Of a DNA stretch of 56,017 bases, positions 1 through 7,650 are shown one piece after another (position 1 is the first letter of the stretch; every line of letters begins with the position of its first letter). The stretch comes from Tissierellia bacterium. Its GTDB lineage: Bacteria; Bacillota; Clostridia; Peptostreptococcales; Acidaminobacteraceae. The notes under the pieces are model-generated. The model worked only from the letters and a program-made list of their open reading frames with translations. It was not told where the DNA came from and ran no database searches. The position numbers and the translations under genes are program-made. The stretch spans positions 1-56,017 of the forward strand of contig JAAYOV010000003.1 in the NCBI GenBank assembly GCA_012520095.1, in the 5' to 3' direction.

Positions 1-938
1 CCCACTGCATCCAACAGCAGAAGCATACTCTCGCCTTCAATATACTTAAAGCACATATTGACATTTCCCGGATGACGTTTCGTTGGATGACCGTTGAAAT
101 AGGACTCCGGAATCTGCATCAGCCCTTCTTTTAATCGTTCGCGAAGAGCCGTCAATCTTTCCACATGCTCCTCCAGATGGGCTCCCGCCAATCTTGCCGC
201 TTCGCCGAAAGCGACAATGCCGGGTACATTTTCCGTCCCCGCTCTTTTTCGTCTTTCCTGGGCGCCTCCGTGGATGAAGGGGACCGTGCGAACGCCTCGT
301 CGAATAAACAGAGCGCCCACCCCCTTGGGGCCGTAAATTTTATGAGCCGACATGCTCATCATGTCGATAGATGAAGAAGCCATATCCAACGAAACGTTGC
401 CAAGCGCCTGCACTCCGTCGGTGTGGAAGAGAATCCCATGTTTTTTTGCAATGGCTCCAACCTCCTCCACCGGCATGATCGTGCCGATCTCATTGTTGAC
501 ATACATGACAGAGATGAGAATCGTGTCGTCGCGGATGGCATTTTCCAGCTCTTTCAAATCGATGAGCCCATACCGGTCAACCGGAAGATATGTCACATCA
601 TAGCCTTCTTTCTCGGCTGCTCCCATGGTATGCAAGATGGCATGATGCTCAATGGAAGTCGTGATGATGTGCTTTCCGGGCTTTGTCTTTTTTGCAATGT
701 GAACCGCCCAGTTGTCCGCCTCCGTCCCCGAAGAAGTGAAATAGATTTCCGAGGGATCCGCTCCGATCAACGAAGCCAAATGCCCTCTTGCTTCTTCCAT
801 GCAGACCTTTGCCCTCTGACCTACTTCATAGATGCTCGAAGGATTTCCATAAAGATCCCTTAAAGTTTGAGTCATCTTCTCCAAGACTTCCGGTTTGATA
901 GGGGTTGTGGCAGAGTGATCCATGTATACCGTTCTCAT
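1..938 (-). CDS. iscS: Cysteine desulfurase (NifS/IscS family), 3' end cut by window edge
   Basis: PLP enzyme that takes sulfur from cysteine for Fe-S cluster and thiocofactor assembly. My translation of the minus strand from ATG 938 begins MRTVYMDHSATTPIKPEV and stays open to base 1 (312 codons). It shows the N-terminal DHSATTP motif, the SSGTEADN substrate region, the HTDGVQA segment and the PLP-lysine motif SMSAHKIYGPKG. The window ends just before the mobile loop that should carry the catalytic cysteine, so activity cannot be checked here. The ATG overlaps the stop of the upstream Rrf2 regulator gene (ATGA), so the two are translationally coupled, as in iscR-iscS operons. It could be named nifS or iscS; the partner scaffold gene would lie off the window. 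Confidence 0.93.
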   Translation of the reverse strand, partial: MRTVYMDHSATTPIKPEVLEKMTQTLRDLYGNPSSIYEVGQRAKVCMEEARGHLASLIGADPSEIYFTSSGTEADNWAVHIAKKTKPGKHIITTSIEHHAILHTMGAAEKEGYDVTYLPVDRYGLIDLKELENAIRDDTILISVMYVNNEIGTIMPVEEVGAIAKKHGILFHTDGVQALGNVSLDMASSSIDMMSMSAHKIYGPKGVGALFIRRGVRTVPFIHGGAQERRKRAGTENVPGIVAFGEAARLAGAHLEEHVERLTALRERLKEGLMQIPESYFNGHPTKRHPGNVNMCFKYIEGESMLLLLDAV

Positions 939-1369
939 TCATTTTCCTTTCGATTTGGAATATTGCCCGCGAGCAGATCCGCCAAAGTAATGCGACTCAT
1001 CAGATCGGACGCAACGAGATCAATTTGCTCCCACAAGGGCTTTGTCAGGCAGCTCTCCATTCTGGGACATTCATCCTCGCAGCTCTGCCCTGCACACGAG
1101 AGAACGGAGGGCTCTCCTTCTAAAGCACTGACGACTTCCCGGACGGTGATCTCCTCGGGCCTTCTTGCAAGAGAATAGCCTCCTTGGGCGCCTCTGGAAG
1201 ATTCAACCAATCCTGCCGATTTAAGCTGCGCAAAAAGATGCTCCATATACCTTAGAGGAAGATCCTGATTGGAAGCAATCGTCCGAAGCGAAAGCTTTGT
1301 CTCCTCTGCGCTCATCGCCAATTCACACATAGCGCGAAGGCCGTATCGCCCTCTGGATGATATGTTCAT
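935..1369 (-). CDS. iscR: Rrf2-family transcriptional regulator, IscR-like
   Basis: A 144-residue winged-helix regulator. The N-terminus (MNISSRGRYGLRAMCELAM) and the segment YMEHLFAQLKSAGLVESSRG are typical of Rrf2 DNA-binding domains. Residues around 93-107 contain a cysteine cluster (SCAGQSCEDECPRMESC), the place where IscR proteins bind a [2Fe-2S] cluster; this favours an Fe-S sensor over the cysteine-metabolism regulator CymR, which lacks such cysteines. It is the first gene of an operon with the cysteine desulfurase and has a good upstream promoter. Autoregulation and control of Fe-S assembly are inferred from the family. Divergent ilvE lies 141 bp away. Confidence 0.88.
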   Translation of the reverse strand: MNISSRGRYGLRAMCELAMSAEETKLSLRTIASNQDLPLRYMEHLFAQLKSAGLVESSRGAQGGYSLARRPEEITVREVVSALEGEPSVLSCAGQSCEDECPRMESCLTKPLWEQIDLVASDLMSRITLADLLAGNIPNRKENE

Positions 1370-1405
1370 TTCATTTCCTACCTTTTTGATGTAGATTGCA
1401 TTCTC

Positions 1406-1433
1406 AGTATATCATTGTCTATCCTTCTGTCAA
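1406..1433 (-). promoter_or_regulatory. Predicted promoter of the iscR-iscS operon
   Basis: On the minus strand a perfect -35 TTGACA (1428-1433) is followed after 16 bases by TATACT (1406-1411), about 36 bases upstream of the iscR start. The short region between iscR and ilvE must hold both divergent promoters. No operator was assigned. Confidence 0.7.
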
Positions 1434-1468
1434 CACAATCTTAATTTTGAATTATTAAGGCAAAGTCA

Positions 1469-1477
1469 TGATATAAT
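1469..1477 (+). promoter_or_regulatory. Predicted extended -10 promoter of ilvE
   Basis: TGATATAAT on the plus strand is a consensus -10 with the TG extension, 34 bases before the ilvE start. A clear -35 at normal spacing is not seen (TTGAAT lies 19 bases upstream of the -10), as is common for extended -10 promoters. Confidence 0.6.
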
Positions 1478-1510
1478 TACCATGTATATTAATTTAGGAG
1501 GGAGACTTTG

Positions 1511-2527
1511 ATGACAAATTCAATCGACTGGAAAAATCTCGGTTTTGGCTACATCAAGACAAAGGGTATGTTTGTAGCCAACTGGAAAGACGGAAAATGG
1601 GATGAAGGAAGCATTGTCGAAGACGATTTCCTCAACATCCACGTCTCCTCTACATCTCTTCACTACGGACAGCAGTGTTTTGAGGGGATGAAGGCATATA
1701 GAGCCAAAGACGGAAGACTCCTGCTCTTTCGTCCCAGAGACAATGCACAGCGCATGAGCCAAAGTGCCGAACGGATCTTAATGCCGGCCATTCCTGAAGA
1801 ACTCTTTGTACGAGGCGTCGAAGAAGCCGTTGTGTTCAACGAGGAATTTGTACCTCCGTATGGCACAGGAGGCACGCTCTATATTCGCCCCATGATGATC
1901 GGCACGGGCGCCAATTTAGGTGTAAAAGCGGCTCCCGAGTATATTTTTGCGGTATTTGTCAGCCCGGTCGGCGCCTACTTTAAAGGAGGCATGACTCCGA
2001 TTGACATCGTCACCACTGAATATGACCGCGCAGCGCCTATGGGTACAGGAGCGGCAAAAGTCGGAGGCAACTACGCCGCCAGCCTCTATGCGCACCACCT
2101 CGCTGCAAAGGAAGGCTATGCGGACTGCGTCTATCTCGATCCCAAAACACACACAAAAATTGAAGAAGTAGGCGCCGCAAATTTCTTTGCCATCACAAAA
2201 GACGGTGCTTTTATCACACCGGATTCACCTTCTATCCTCGGCAGTATCACCAAGTACTCACTCCTTGAGCTTGCAAGGCATCTCGGAATGGAAGCAATAG
2301 AAGGCGATGTCTTTATCGACAAACTCGATGAGTATGCCGAGGCAGGAGCTTGTGGAACGGCCGCCGTCATCTCGCCTATCGGATCTCTCACACATAATGG
2401 AAAGAAGCATGTATTCTTTTCAGAGACAGAAGTCGGGCCTGTCACGAAGAAACTGTATGACGAACTGACCGGCATTCAACTTGGCGACCGAGAGGATCCG
2501 TTCGGCTGGGTGCATGTAATCAAATAA
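1511..2527 (+). CDS. ilvE: Branched-chain amino acid aminotransferase
   Basis: A 338-residue class IV PLP aminotransferase that interconverts valine, leucine and isoleucine with their 2-oxo acids. The PLP-binding lysine lies in GTGAAKVGGNYAAS, and the YGQQCFEGMKAYR and EVGAANFFAI motifs are typical of the longer IlvE (group II) branch. Length fits that family. A TTG codon at 1508 directly precedes ATG 1511; ATG is chosen because the upstream AGGAGGGAG then has proper spacing. It is monocistronic: its own extended -10 promoter lies upstream and a strong hairpin terminator follows. It is convergent with the cobalamin operon and divergent from iscR. Confidence 0.95.
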   Translation: MTNSIDWKNLGFGYIKTKGMFVANWKDGKWDEGSIVEDDFLNIHVSSTSLHYGQQCFEGMKAYRAKDGRLLLFRPRDNAQRMSQSAERILMPAIPEELFVRGVEEAVVFNEEFVPPYGTGGTLYIRPMMIGTGANLGVKAAPEYIFAVFVSPVGAYFKGGMTPIDIVTTEYDRAAPMGTGAAKVGGNYAASLYAHHLAAKEGYADCVYLDPKTHTKIEEVGAANFFAITKDGAFITPDSPSILGSITKYSLLELARHLGMEAIEGDVFIDKLDEYAEAGACGTAAVISPIGSLTHNGKKHVFFSETEVGPVTKKLYDELTGIQLGDREDPFGWVHVIK

Positions 2528-2546
2528 ATATAAAAAAACACATTAA

Positions 2547-2588
2547 AAATCACAGTTCTCTTGACAAGAGAGCTGTGATTTCATTTTT
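2547..2588 (+). terminator. Strong, probably bidirectional terminator between ilvE and cblS
   Basis: A 15-bp stem (2547-2561 with 2567-2581, one G-U pair) with the loop TGACA is followed by CATTTTTC on the plus strand; on the minus strand the hairpin is followed by TTTTTAATG. It sits between two convergent genes and probably ends both transcripts. Confidence 0.85.
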
Positions 2589-2638
2589 CTTGCCATGACT
2601 CCTTTTTCATTGCGTGCATACACTCTTGTATTTTCTAA

Positions 2639-3373
2639 TCATTCTTGTTCTAATCTCCCAAGACGAGTCACAGGAAGCTCAATATGAGAAAGAATCTCTT
2701 CATCAGAAACACTTGCAAGCACGACGCACGCAGGCCCTGCAGACTCACATGCCCAATCGGGCAAATCCACATCCGGAAGGAAGCGAAGTCCCGACGTCCT
2801 TGCCATTTCTTCCGCTTCATAGATACATCCCTTCGATCCCACGGGCAGTATCTCATTGACTCCTTCCAAAGAAACCAGCTCGCGTATGAGAGTAAGTGGC
2901 ACAATGTCGCGCCGCTCTTCCATGACAGCATCTCCCACTTTGGGAAGCCCCAATGCGCAGACGACAGAACCGGCCGGAGAAACAGAAGGAGTAAAATCAT
3001 CTCCCACCGATCCGATAACGGTAATGCCCGTTCCGGTCTGGATCGTCGCAATATTCTCCTCTGTGCTTCCATTTAAAATCATCGAGGAATCGATCCCGAT
3101 CTCCTCAAGGGCCATCGCAACGCCTCTACTGACTCCCTGCCCGGTGGGCATCCACTCATTGGCCAAAGTCAACACGACAATGTCAGGCCCGGCGCCCTGT
3201 GCTAAGAGCTCCATGAGGGGCACTCTGCATAAAAAATACCCCACGACTTCTTCTGAGACGTGTACGACATCTCCCTCTTTTGCCCCGATTGCGCCGATCG
3301 AATCACAGGCCAGTAGAAATTTCTTCCCCTCAACCTCAAAAAGAGTCAAATCGCGAAAACGAGTGACTTTCAT
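2639..3373 (-). CDS. cblS: Alpha-ribazole kinase CblS (AIR-synthase-like fold)
   Basis: A 244-residue protein of the PurM/ThiL-like ATP-binding superfamily. Visible motifs are the N-terminal RDLTLFEVEGKKFLLACDS, the GAIGAKEGDVV segment, LNGSTEENIATIQTGTG and LPVGSKGCIYEAEEMA, a pattern I recognise from proteins annotated as AIR synthase related in B12 loci. Characterised CblS phosphorylates alpha-ribazole, feeding the lower ligand to CobS without CobT. It is the last gene of the cobalamin operon and its ATG overlaps the stop of cblT (ATGA). ThiL or HypE were considered, but the B12 operon context and the neighbouring S component favour CblS. The assignment is by memory of the family plus context. 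Confidence 0.8.
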   Translation of the reverse strand: MKVTRFRDLTLFEVEGKKFLLACDSIGAIGAKEGDVVHVSEEVVGYFLCRVPLMELLAQGAGPDIVVLTLANEWMPTGQGVSRGVAMALEEIGIDSSMILNGSTEENIATIQTGTGITVIGSVGDDFTPSVSPAGSVVCALGLPKVGDAVMEERRDIVPLTLIRELVSLEGVNEILPVGSKGCIYEAEEMARTSGLRFLPDVDLPDWACESAGPACVVLASVSDEEILSHIELPVTRLGRLEQE

Positions 3374-3879
3374 CTCAGTCTCTTTCCAATTGCCTCATAG
3401 AGACCGGCAGCAAGGAGAATATTTGCAAGCGCTGCCAAGCTTAACGGTAAAATTAGCATATAAAACAAGAACATTAGCGTCGGCGTCATCGACATAACAT
3501 AAGCGATCCAGGAAGCGAGGAACAATGTTACGGGTCCGTTAAACATATAAGCAACGATTACGGCGACTATTTTTTGCTTTGTATATAGAAAACCGAAAGA
3601 TGCACAGGCTATCCCCATAAATATCATGACGACCATATGCGACTGAATCCCCTGTGGAAAGCCATGGATGATGGCCGTCATCAGGTGTCCGATTGCTCCT
3701 ATCACCGCACCGAGCATCGGTGAAAGATATAAAGCACCGAAGAAACCCGGCAGGGAATCAAAGGCAATCGTCGAACCAATTCCCGGCATTGGCAGAGAAA
3801 TATAGCTGCCCAATACACTGATTCCAATTAAGAGTCCGCTGATAGCCAGTTTTGCCGGCGAAAGTTTTGATTTATCCAT
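3370..3879 (-). CDS. cblT: ECF-type S component, probable alpha-ribazole transporter CblT
   Basis: A 169-residue integral membrane protein with about five to six hydrophobic segments. The N-terminal region (KLAISGLLIGISVLGSYISL, then GIGSTIAFDSLPGFFGALYL) resembles substrate-binding S components of ECF vitamin transporters. It lies between cobC and cblS, overlapping cobC by 8 bases and cblS by 4. In Firmicutes that lack CobT, the CblT-CblS pair takes up and phosphorylates alpha-ribazole, and the adjacency to cblS is the main ground for the specific name. The energising ECF ATPases and T component are not in the window. Another B12-related substrate cannot be excluded. Confidence 0.78.
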   Translation of the reverse strand: MDKSKLSPAKLAISGLLIGISVLGSYISLPMPGIGSTIAFDSLPGFFGALYLSPMLGAVIGAIGHLMTAIIHGFPQGIQSHMVVMIFMGIACASFGFLYTKQKIVAVIVAYMFNGPVTLFLASWIAYVMSMTPTLMFLFYMLILPLSLAALANILLAAGLYEAIGKRLR

Positions 3880-4438
3880 CGATTATGCCTCCCGTTAAAT
3901 CTCTGAATTTCCATTGACCGTCATCGTTAAAAAGTAACCCTCTGTGTCCGCAGGGAAACGGTTCAACCATCTCTTTTTGCATCCAAAAGTTCATCAAAGA
4001 GTGAATTACCCCGCTGTGAGTGATGAGCGTGTATTGGCCTTCCTCAAGCTCTTGGGCAAATTCTCTCACTCGCCTATGAAATTCGAAATAGCTCTCTCCT
4101 TGAGGGAAAGTAAAACTCTCCGGCTCACGCATCCAATCTTGTACATCTTGAGAAAATGCTTCTTCCAACTCTGAAAAAGTATGACCTTCAAAGACTCCCA
4201 TGTCAATTTCACGAATCCTGGAATCGACTCTCAACGGCACGTCGTGCGCTTCAGCCATGGCCTGCGCCAAAATCTTGCATCGCAAGAGATCGGAGGTGAT
4301 CAGCTCTCCACAGACCGGGTTCTTAAGAAGCTGCTCAAACTGCCTTCGGCCCTCGTGCGAATAGGTCTCATCTTTTTTGGGAAAGCGCTTCTCTAAGGAA
4401 GCTATCGTCTGTGGATGGCGAATTAAGACAACATGCAT
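3872..4438 (-). CDS. cobC: Alpha-ribazole phosphatase, histidine phosphatase family
   Basis: A 188-residue phosphoglycerate-mutase-like phosphatase that would remove the phosphate from alpha-ribazole 5'-phosphate or adenosylcobalamin 5'-phosphate. ATG 4438 is chosen because the conserved strand starts there (MHVVLIRHPQT); an upstream in-frame extension runs through the end of cobS. The catalytic histidine sits in LIRHPQT, where the family usually has RHGET, a small deviation. The second conserved histidine is in YTLITHSGVIHSLMNF, and EIDMGVFEGHTFSELE is the family's acid-residue region. The gene overlaps cobS by 16 bases and cblT by 8, within the riboswitch-controlled operon. Confidence 0.87.
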   Translation of the reverse strand: MHVVLIRHPQTIASLEKRFPKKDETYSHEGRRQFEQLLKNPVCGELITSDLLRCKILAQAMAEAHDVPLRVDSRIREIDMGVFEGHTFSELEEAFSQDVQDWMREPESFTFPQGESYFEFHRRVREFAQELEEGQYTLITHSGVIHSLMNFWMQKEMVEPFPCGHRGLLFNDDGQWKFRDLTGGIIDG

Positions 4439-5154
4439 AGCCCGCCGCCCATCAACAATGCAAGTCCATATGTAAGAGATGACACTTCGATGATCATCCC
4501 CACTCCATCTCCGCTGAGCCCTCCCCAATTCTTCTTTAGGGTGTCTGCCAAAAGCAGCCCGATCAGAATCGACAGAACTGCCGCCGCAAGAGATCGAACC
4601 CCTAAAATCCACACAGAAAGCGCCCCGGTTAGCAAAACCCCGAAGACCAAGTCAATCGGCTTGATGGCATCGAAAAATATTTTTCCAAGCCCCTCGCTTC
4701 GATAATGGCTCTGGCCAAATCCGCTGACCATGGCGCTGAGCCTTCCGACGACAGGCATGAGGAAAACTGCTTTTTCATGTACATTAAACAAATAAACATA
4801 TAGAAGCGAGGCTGAAATGAGTCCAATGGCGCCGAACGCTCCAAGCGAAGGATCCTTCAGGATCTCCCACTGCCCTTTCTTATCGCGGCCGCTCATGAGC
4901 GCATCCAAACTGTCAGCCAATCCGTCCATATGAAGCCCTCCGGTAAGCATAAAATAGAGAATGTAAAGCAGCACTCCCTTTGGAAGGCGAGGCTGGAAAA
5001 GAAGAATTTTGGAGGCTCCGTAGACGATCGCCCCGATCAAAGCGCCAACGAGAGGAAAGAAAAACATCCCTCTTTTGAAATGCTCTTCGCTCCACTCCAC
5101 CTTTCCAACCGGAATACGCGTAAAAAAAGACAGCATCAGAAGAATACTTTTCAC
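4423..5154 (-). CDS. cobS: Adenosylcobinamide-GDP ribazoletransferase
   Basis: A 243-residue membrane enzyme that joins alpha-ribazole (or its phosphate) to adenosylcobinamide-GDP to give cobalamin. The family signature GGLHMDGLADSLDALMSGRD is present near residue 92, and several hydrophobic segments follow, as usual for CobS. Start is GTG 5154, with AAGGA upstream inside the spacer after cobU. Length is normal (about 245). It lies between cobU and cobC in the nucleotide-loop assembly block, and its lower-ligand substrate is probably supplied by the CblT-CblS pair encoded downstream. Confidence 0.95.
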   Translation of the reverse strand: MKSILLMLSFFTRIPVGKVEWSEEHFKRGMFFFPLVGALIGAIVYGASKILLFQPRLPKGVLLYILYFMLTGGLHMDGLADSLDALMSGRDKKGQWEILKDPSLGAFGAIGLISASLLYVYLFNVHEKAVFLMPVVGRLSAMVSGFGQSHYRSEGLGKIFFDAIKPIDLVFGVLLTGALSVWILGVRSLAAAVLSILIGLLLADTLKKNWGGLSGDGVGMIIEVSSLTYGLALLMGGGLCMLS

Positions 5155-5156
5155 AA

Positions 5157-5708
5157 TTATTCCTTTATTTTTAGAGGAATTCCCGCGACCATCAAGGTCA
5201 CTTCAGACGCCCTTGCACCCACTCGTTGATGCGCTCTTCCCGAGATGTCACGAAAAACATTTCCCAGCCAGCTCTCCGGAACGACTCCGAGGCCGACCTC
5301 ATTGGATACGATCGCACTCGGGGTACTCCCGAGAGCGTCGATGAGCTCATCGATCTGCTCGTGGATGATCTCCTCCACTTCCTGCAATTCCTCTGCAGAC
5401 CACTGAAAGTGCTCTACCTTTTCTTCTTTTTCAAAGAGAAGCCGGCTGAGCATAAAAGTAAGGCAGTCGACAATGACAAAATCCGCCTCTTGCAATTCTT
5501 TTTTGTGTGCAGAAAAATCGCGATAGGCTTCCAGCGTCGTCCAACTCTTCGGGCGATCGGCCTGATGGCGCTTGACTCGTTCTTTCATGCTATCGTCCTT
5601 TGCATTGGCGGTAGCCACATAGATTACTTTTTCATGAGAAGAAGCGAGTTCTTGCGCATACCTGCTTTTGCCGCTTCTTACGCCTCCGAGAACCAAGTGT
5701 AAACTCAT
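5157..5708 (-). CDS. cobU: Adenosylcobinamide kinase / adenosylcobinamide-phosphate guanylyltransferase
   Basis: A 183-residue bifunctional enzyme that phosphorylates adenosylcobinamide and then transfers GMP to it. The P-loop is at the N-terminus (LVLGGVRSGKSRYAQELA), followed by HQADRPKSWTT with the histidine that takes GMP in CobU, and by VSNEVGLGVVPES typical of the family. ATG 5708 is chosen over a longer reading that would begin inside cobD, because the core starts at MSLHLVLGG. It overlaps cobD by 4 bases (ATGA), indicating translational coupling. Length is close to the family norm. Confidence 0.94.
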   Translation of the reverse strand: MSLHLVLGGVRSGKSRYAQELASSHEKVIYVATANAKDDSMKERVKRHQADRPKSWTTLEAYRDFSAHKKELQEADFVIVDCLTFMLSRLLFEKEEKVEHFQWSAEELQEVEEIIHEQIDELIDALGSTPSAIVSNEVGLGVVPESWLGNVFRDISGRAHQRVGARASEVTLMVAGIPLKIKE

Positions 5709-6715
5709 GTCAGTACCTCTTTCATCGCCTGCAATAGTGCTCGATTCTCCTTCTCTGTTCGAACACACATTCGAAAGTCATGAGAATCTAAAGAGTAAAA
5801 ATCTTCACAGCTTCTGAGATAGAATCCCTTCTCCAACATCTTTGTGTGAAAACCATCTTCTTCACACCGGAAGAAGAGAAAGTTCGCATGCGGGAGCGGT
5901 CCCCTCAACCCGAGAGATTGAAGTCCGCGTAGTAATAATTCTCGCTGCTCTCGTATCAGCTTATACGTGTCATCTTTAAAGGCATGGTCTGCCAGAAGCT
6001 TTGGAACAATCCCCTGGGCAAAGGCGTTGACACTCCAAGGCTCTTTTTGCTTGATCATTTTCTTGATTAAAAATTCATCGGCAAGAATATAACCGAGTCG
6101 AATGCCCGCAATTGCATAGAACTTTGTCATGGATCTCAGCCTGATCACTCCTTGTGAGTGACTTGGAAGCTCCTGCTCAACGAAGTCCAGAAAGGACTCA
6201 TCCAGAAGCAAGATGACTCCCATCTCCCTACATCGCGAGATCAAAAGCTCCACTTTTTCTTTTCCCAACATAGTTGATGTCGGATTATTCGGCTCGCAGA
6301 CAACGACGAGATCCGGAGATTCCTTTTTCAGCCAATCCAATAGCTTCTGAATGTCGATCTCACAGGAATCCCTCTCTCTTAAAAACGGAAGAATCTTCCA
6401 TCCCGATGCTTGAAAGGCTCTCCTGTATTCATTGAATGTCGGTTCTATGATGGCAACTCGTCCCGGTACAAGTGTTCTGGCAAGAAGGTAGAGAAGTTCG
6501 GTTGCGCCGTTTCCCAAAAGAATTCTCTGCGGCAGCTCTTTGAGATGCGAAGCGAGCGACTCCACAGCTTCCTCTGCCAAGATCTCGGGGTAGGTATGCG
6601 CTTCATCTAAAATACGCAACACCTTGTCCTTTACCCACTCCGGCATCCCGAGAGGGTTGATGTTGACGCTGTAATCGATCACTCCTTCTCGTCTGATTCC
6701 TCCATGGCGATTCAT
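5705..6715 (-). CDS. cobD: L-threonine-O-3-phosphate decarboxylase (aminotransferase fold)
   Basis: A 336-residue PLP enzyme of the aminotransferase class I/II fold that makes (R)-1-amino-2-propanol O-2-phosphate for the cobalamin side arm. The start NRHGGIRREGVIDYSVNINP is the CobD/HisC-like N-terminus; VCEPNNPTS and LLLDESFLDF are cofactor-binding regions, and SMTKFYAIAGIRLGY carries the PLP lysine. HisC is the main alternative, but the position between cbiB and cobU in a B12 operon makes CobD strongly preferred. It overlaps cbiB and cobU by 4 bases each. Confidence 0.92.
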   Translation of the reverse strand: MNRHGGIRREGVIDYSVNINPLGMPEWVKDKVLRILDEAHTYPEILAEEAVESLASHLKELPQRILLGNGATELLYLLARTLVPGRVAIIEPTFNEYRRAFQASGWKILPFLRERDSCEIDIQKLLDWLKKESPDLVVVCEPNNPTSTMLGKEKVELLISRCREMGVILLLDESFLDFVEQELPSHSQGVIRLRSMTKFYAIAGIRLGYILADEFLIKKMIKQKEPWSVNAFAQGIVPKLLADHAFKDDTYKLIREQRELLLRGLQSLGLRGPLPHANFLFFRCEEDGFHTKMLEKGFYLRSCEDFYSLDSHDFRMCVRTEKENRALLQAMKEVLT

Positions 6716-7650
6716 GCTTGGCCTCCTGCAAAAAAGCTGATAAGTAGGAAGATAGCTTCCACGACAAGGATAATTTTATTCATACGCAAAATGTCATCTT
6801 TATCAACAGGCCTTGTTTCATCACCGAGAGTGGCCTTTTGCACTTTTTTTCCAAAATAATGCGCGTCGCCTCCCAGAGTAATTCCTAAAAGCCCCGCTGC
6901 TGCAGCCTCCGGAAACCCCGAATTCGGGCTCACATGCTTTCTTGCATCTCGCAAGAGCACTCTCCATCCGCGAGAAATATCCAATCCGCTCACAGCTCCG
7001 CTTATCAGCATCAAAATGGCACCGATGCGAGCGGGAATATAATTGGCCAGATCATCGATTTTTGCCGAGGCGCATCCGATTTTTCGATATCTTTCATCTT
7101 TATATCCGACCATGGAGTCGAGCGTGTTGATGCATTTATAGAGTACTCCGGCCTGAAGTCCAAATCCAAACGGCGAAGCAGCTAATATGTAAAAGAGAGG
7201 CGCCGTCAGTCCGTCAACCGTATTTTCAGCGAGTGTCTCGATCGTCCCCTTGATGATCTCTTCTTCACTCAGTGCAGACGTATCACGACCGACGATTTCT
7301 CCAAGGCGCTGTCTCGATTCAGAAAGTGAGTCTCTCTCAAGGGATTCCATGACCCTAAAGCCGGATTTTCTCAATGTAGCCCCACAGAGTAAAAAATAAT
7401 ATAGCGTTGTGCTGAAGATGAAATGACCCCATGGAAGCTTTGAAAAGCCCCACAAAAGCGCCGATGTGATGCCACCTGCGCCTGCCAGCGTCATCAACAA
7501 TAAAACCACACCGCCTGAATACGTATTTCCCAATATTCTGCGGATATGCTTTTGTAAAAACTCGATCCAGCGCCCGACAAGAGCGATGGGATGCAAAGGA
7601 GTCAGTGGATCGGGTATCAACATGTCAAGGACAATCGCCACACTCAGCAT
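6712..7650 (-). CDS. cbiB: Adenosylcobinamide-phosphate synthase CbiB
   Basis: A 312-residue polytopic membrane protein that couples aminopropanol phosphate to adenosylcobyric acid. Typical motifs are LDMLIPDPLTPLHPIALVGR near the N-terminus, RDTSALSEEEI, ETLAENTVDGLTAPLFY and PNSGFPEAAAAGLLGI. Length fits the family (about 310-320). The ATG overlaps the stop of the shortened cobQ by 7 bases, so the truncation of that gene is not an assembly artefact at its 3' end. It is coupled to cobD downstream by a 4-base overlap. Confidence 0.94.
   Translation of the reverse strand: MLSVAIVLDMLIPDPLTPLHPIALVGRWIEFLQKHIRRILGNTYSGGVVLLLMTLAGAGGITSALLWGFSKLPWGHFIFSTTLYYFLLCGATLRKSGFRVMESLERDSLSESRQRLGEIVGRDTSALSEEEIIKGTIETLAENTVDGLTAPLFYILAASPFGFGLQAGVLYKCINTLDSMVGYKDERYRKIGCASAKIDDLANYIPARIGAILMLISGAVSGLDISRGWRVLLRDARKHVSPNSGFPEAAAAGLLGITLGGDAHYFGKKVQKATLGDETRPVDKDDILRMNKIILVVEAIFLLISFFAGGQA

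Noticed and set aside
2639-3373. Thiamine-monophosphate kinase or HypE
   Set aside because: Same superfamily, but the B12 operon and adjacent S component point to CblS, and no thiamine or hydrogenase genes are near.
2684-3497. Plus-strand frames across cblS and the end of cblT
   Set aside because: They are the complement of genes with clear family motifs and show no domain of their own.
4439-4612. 58-codon upstream extension of cobC
   Set aside because: It overlaps cobS in another frame and the histidine phosphatase strand begins exactly at ATG 4438.
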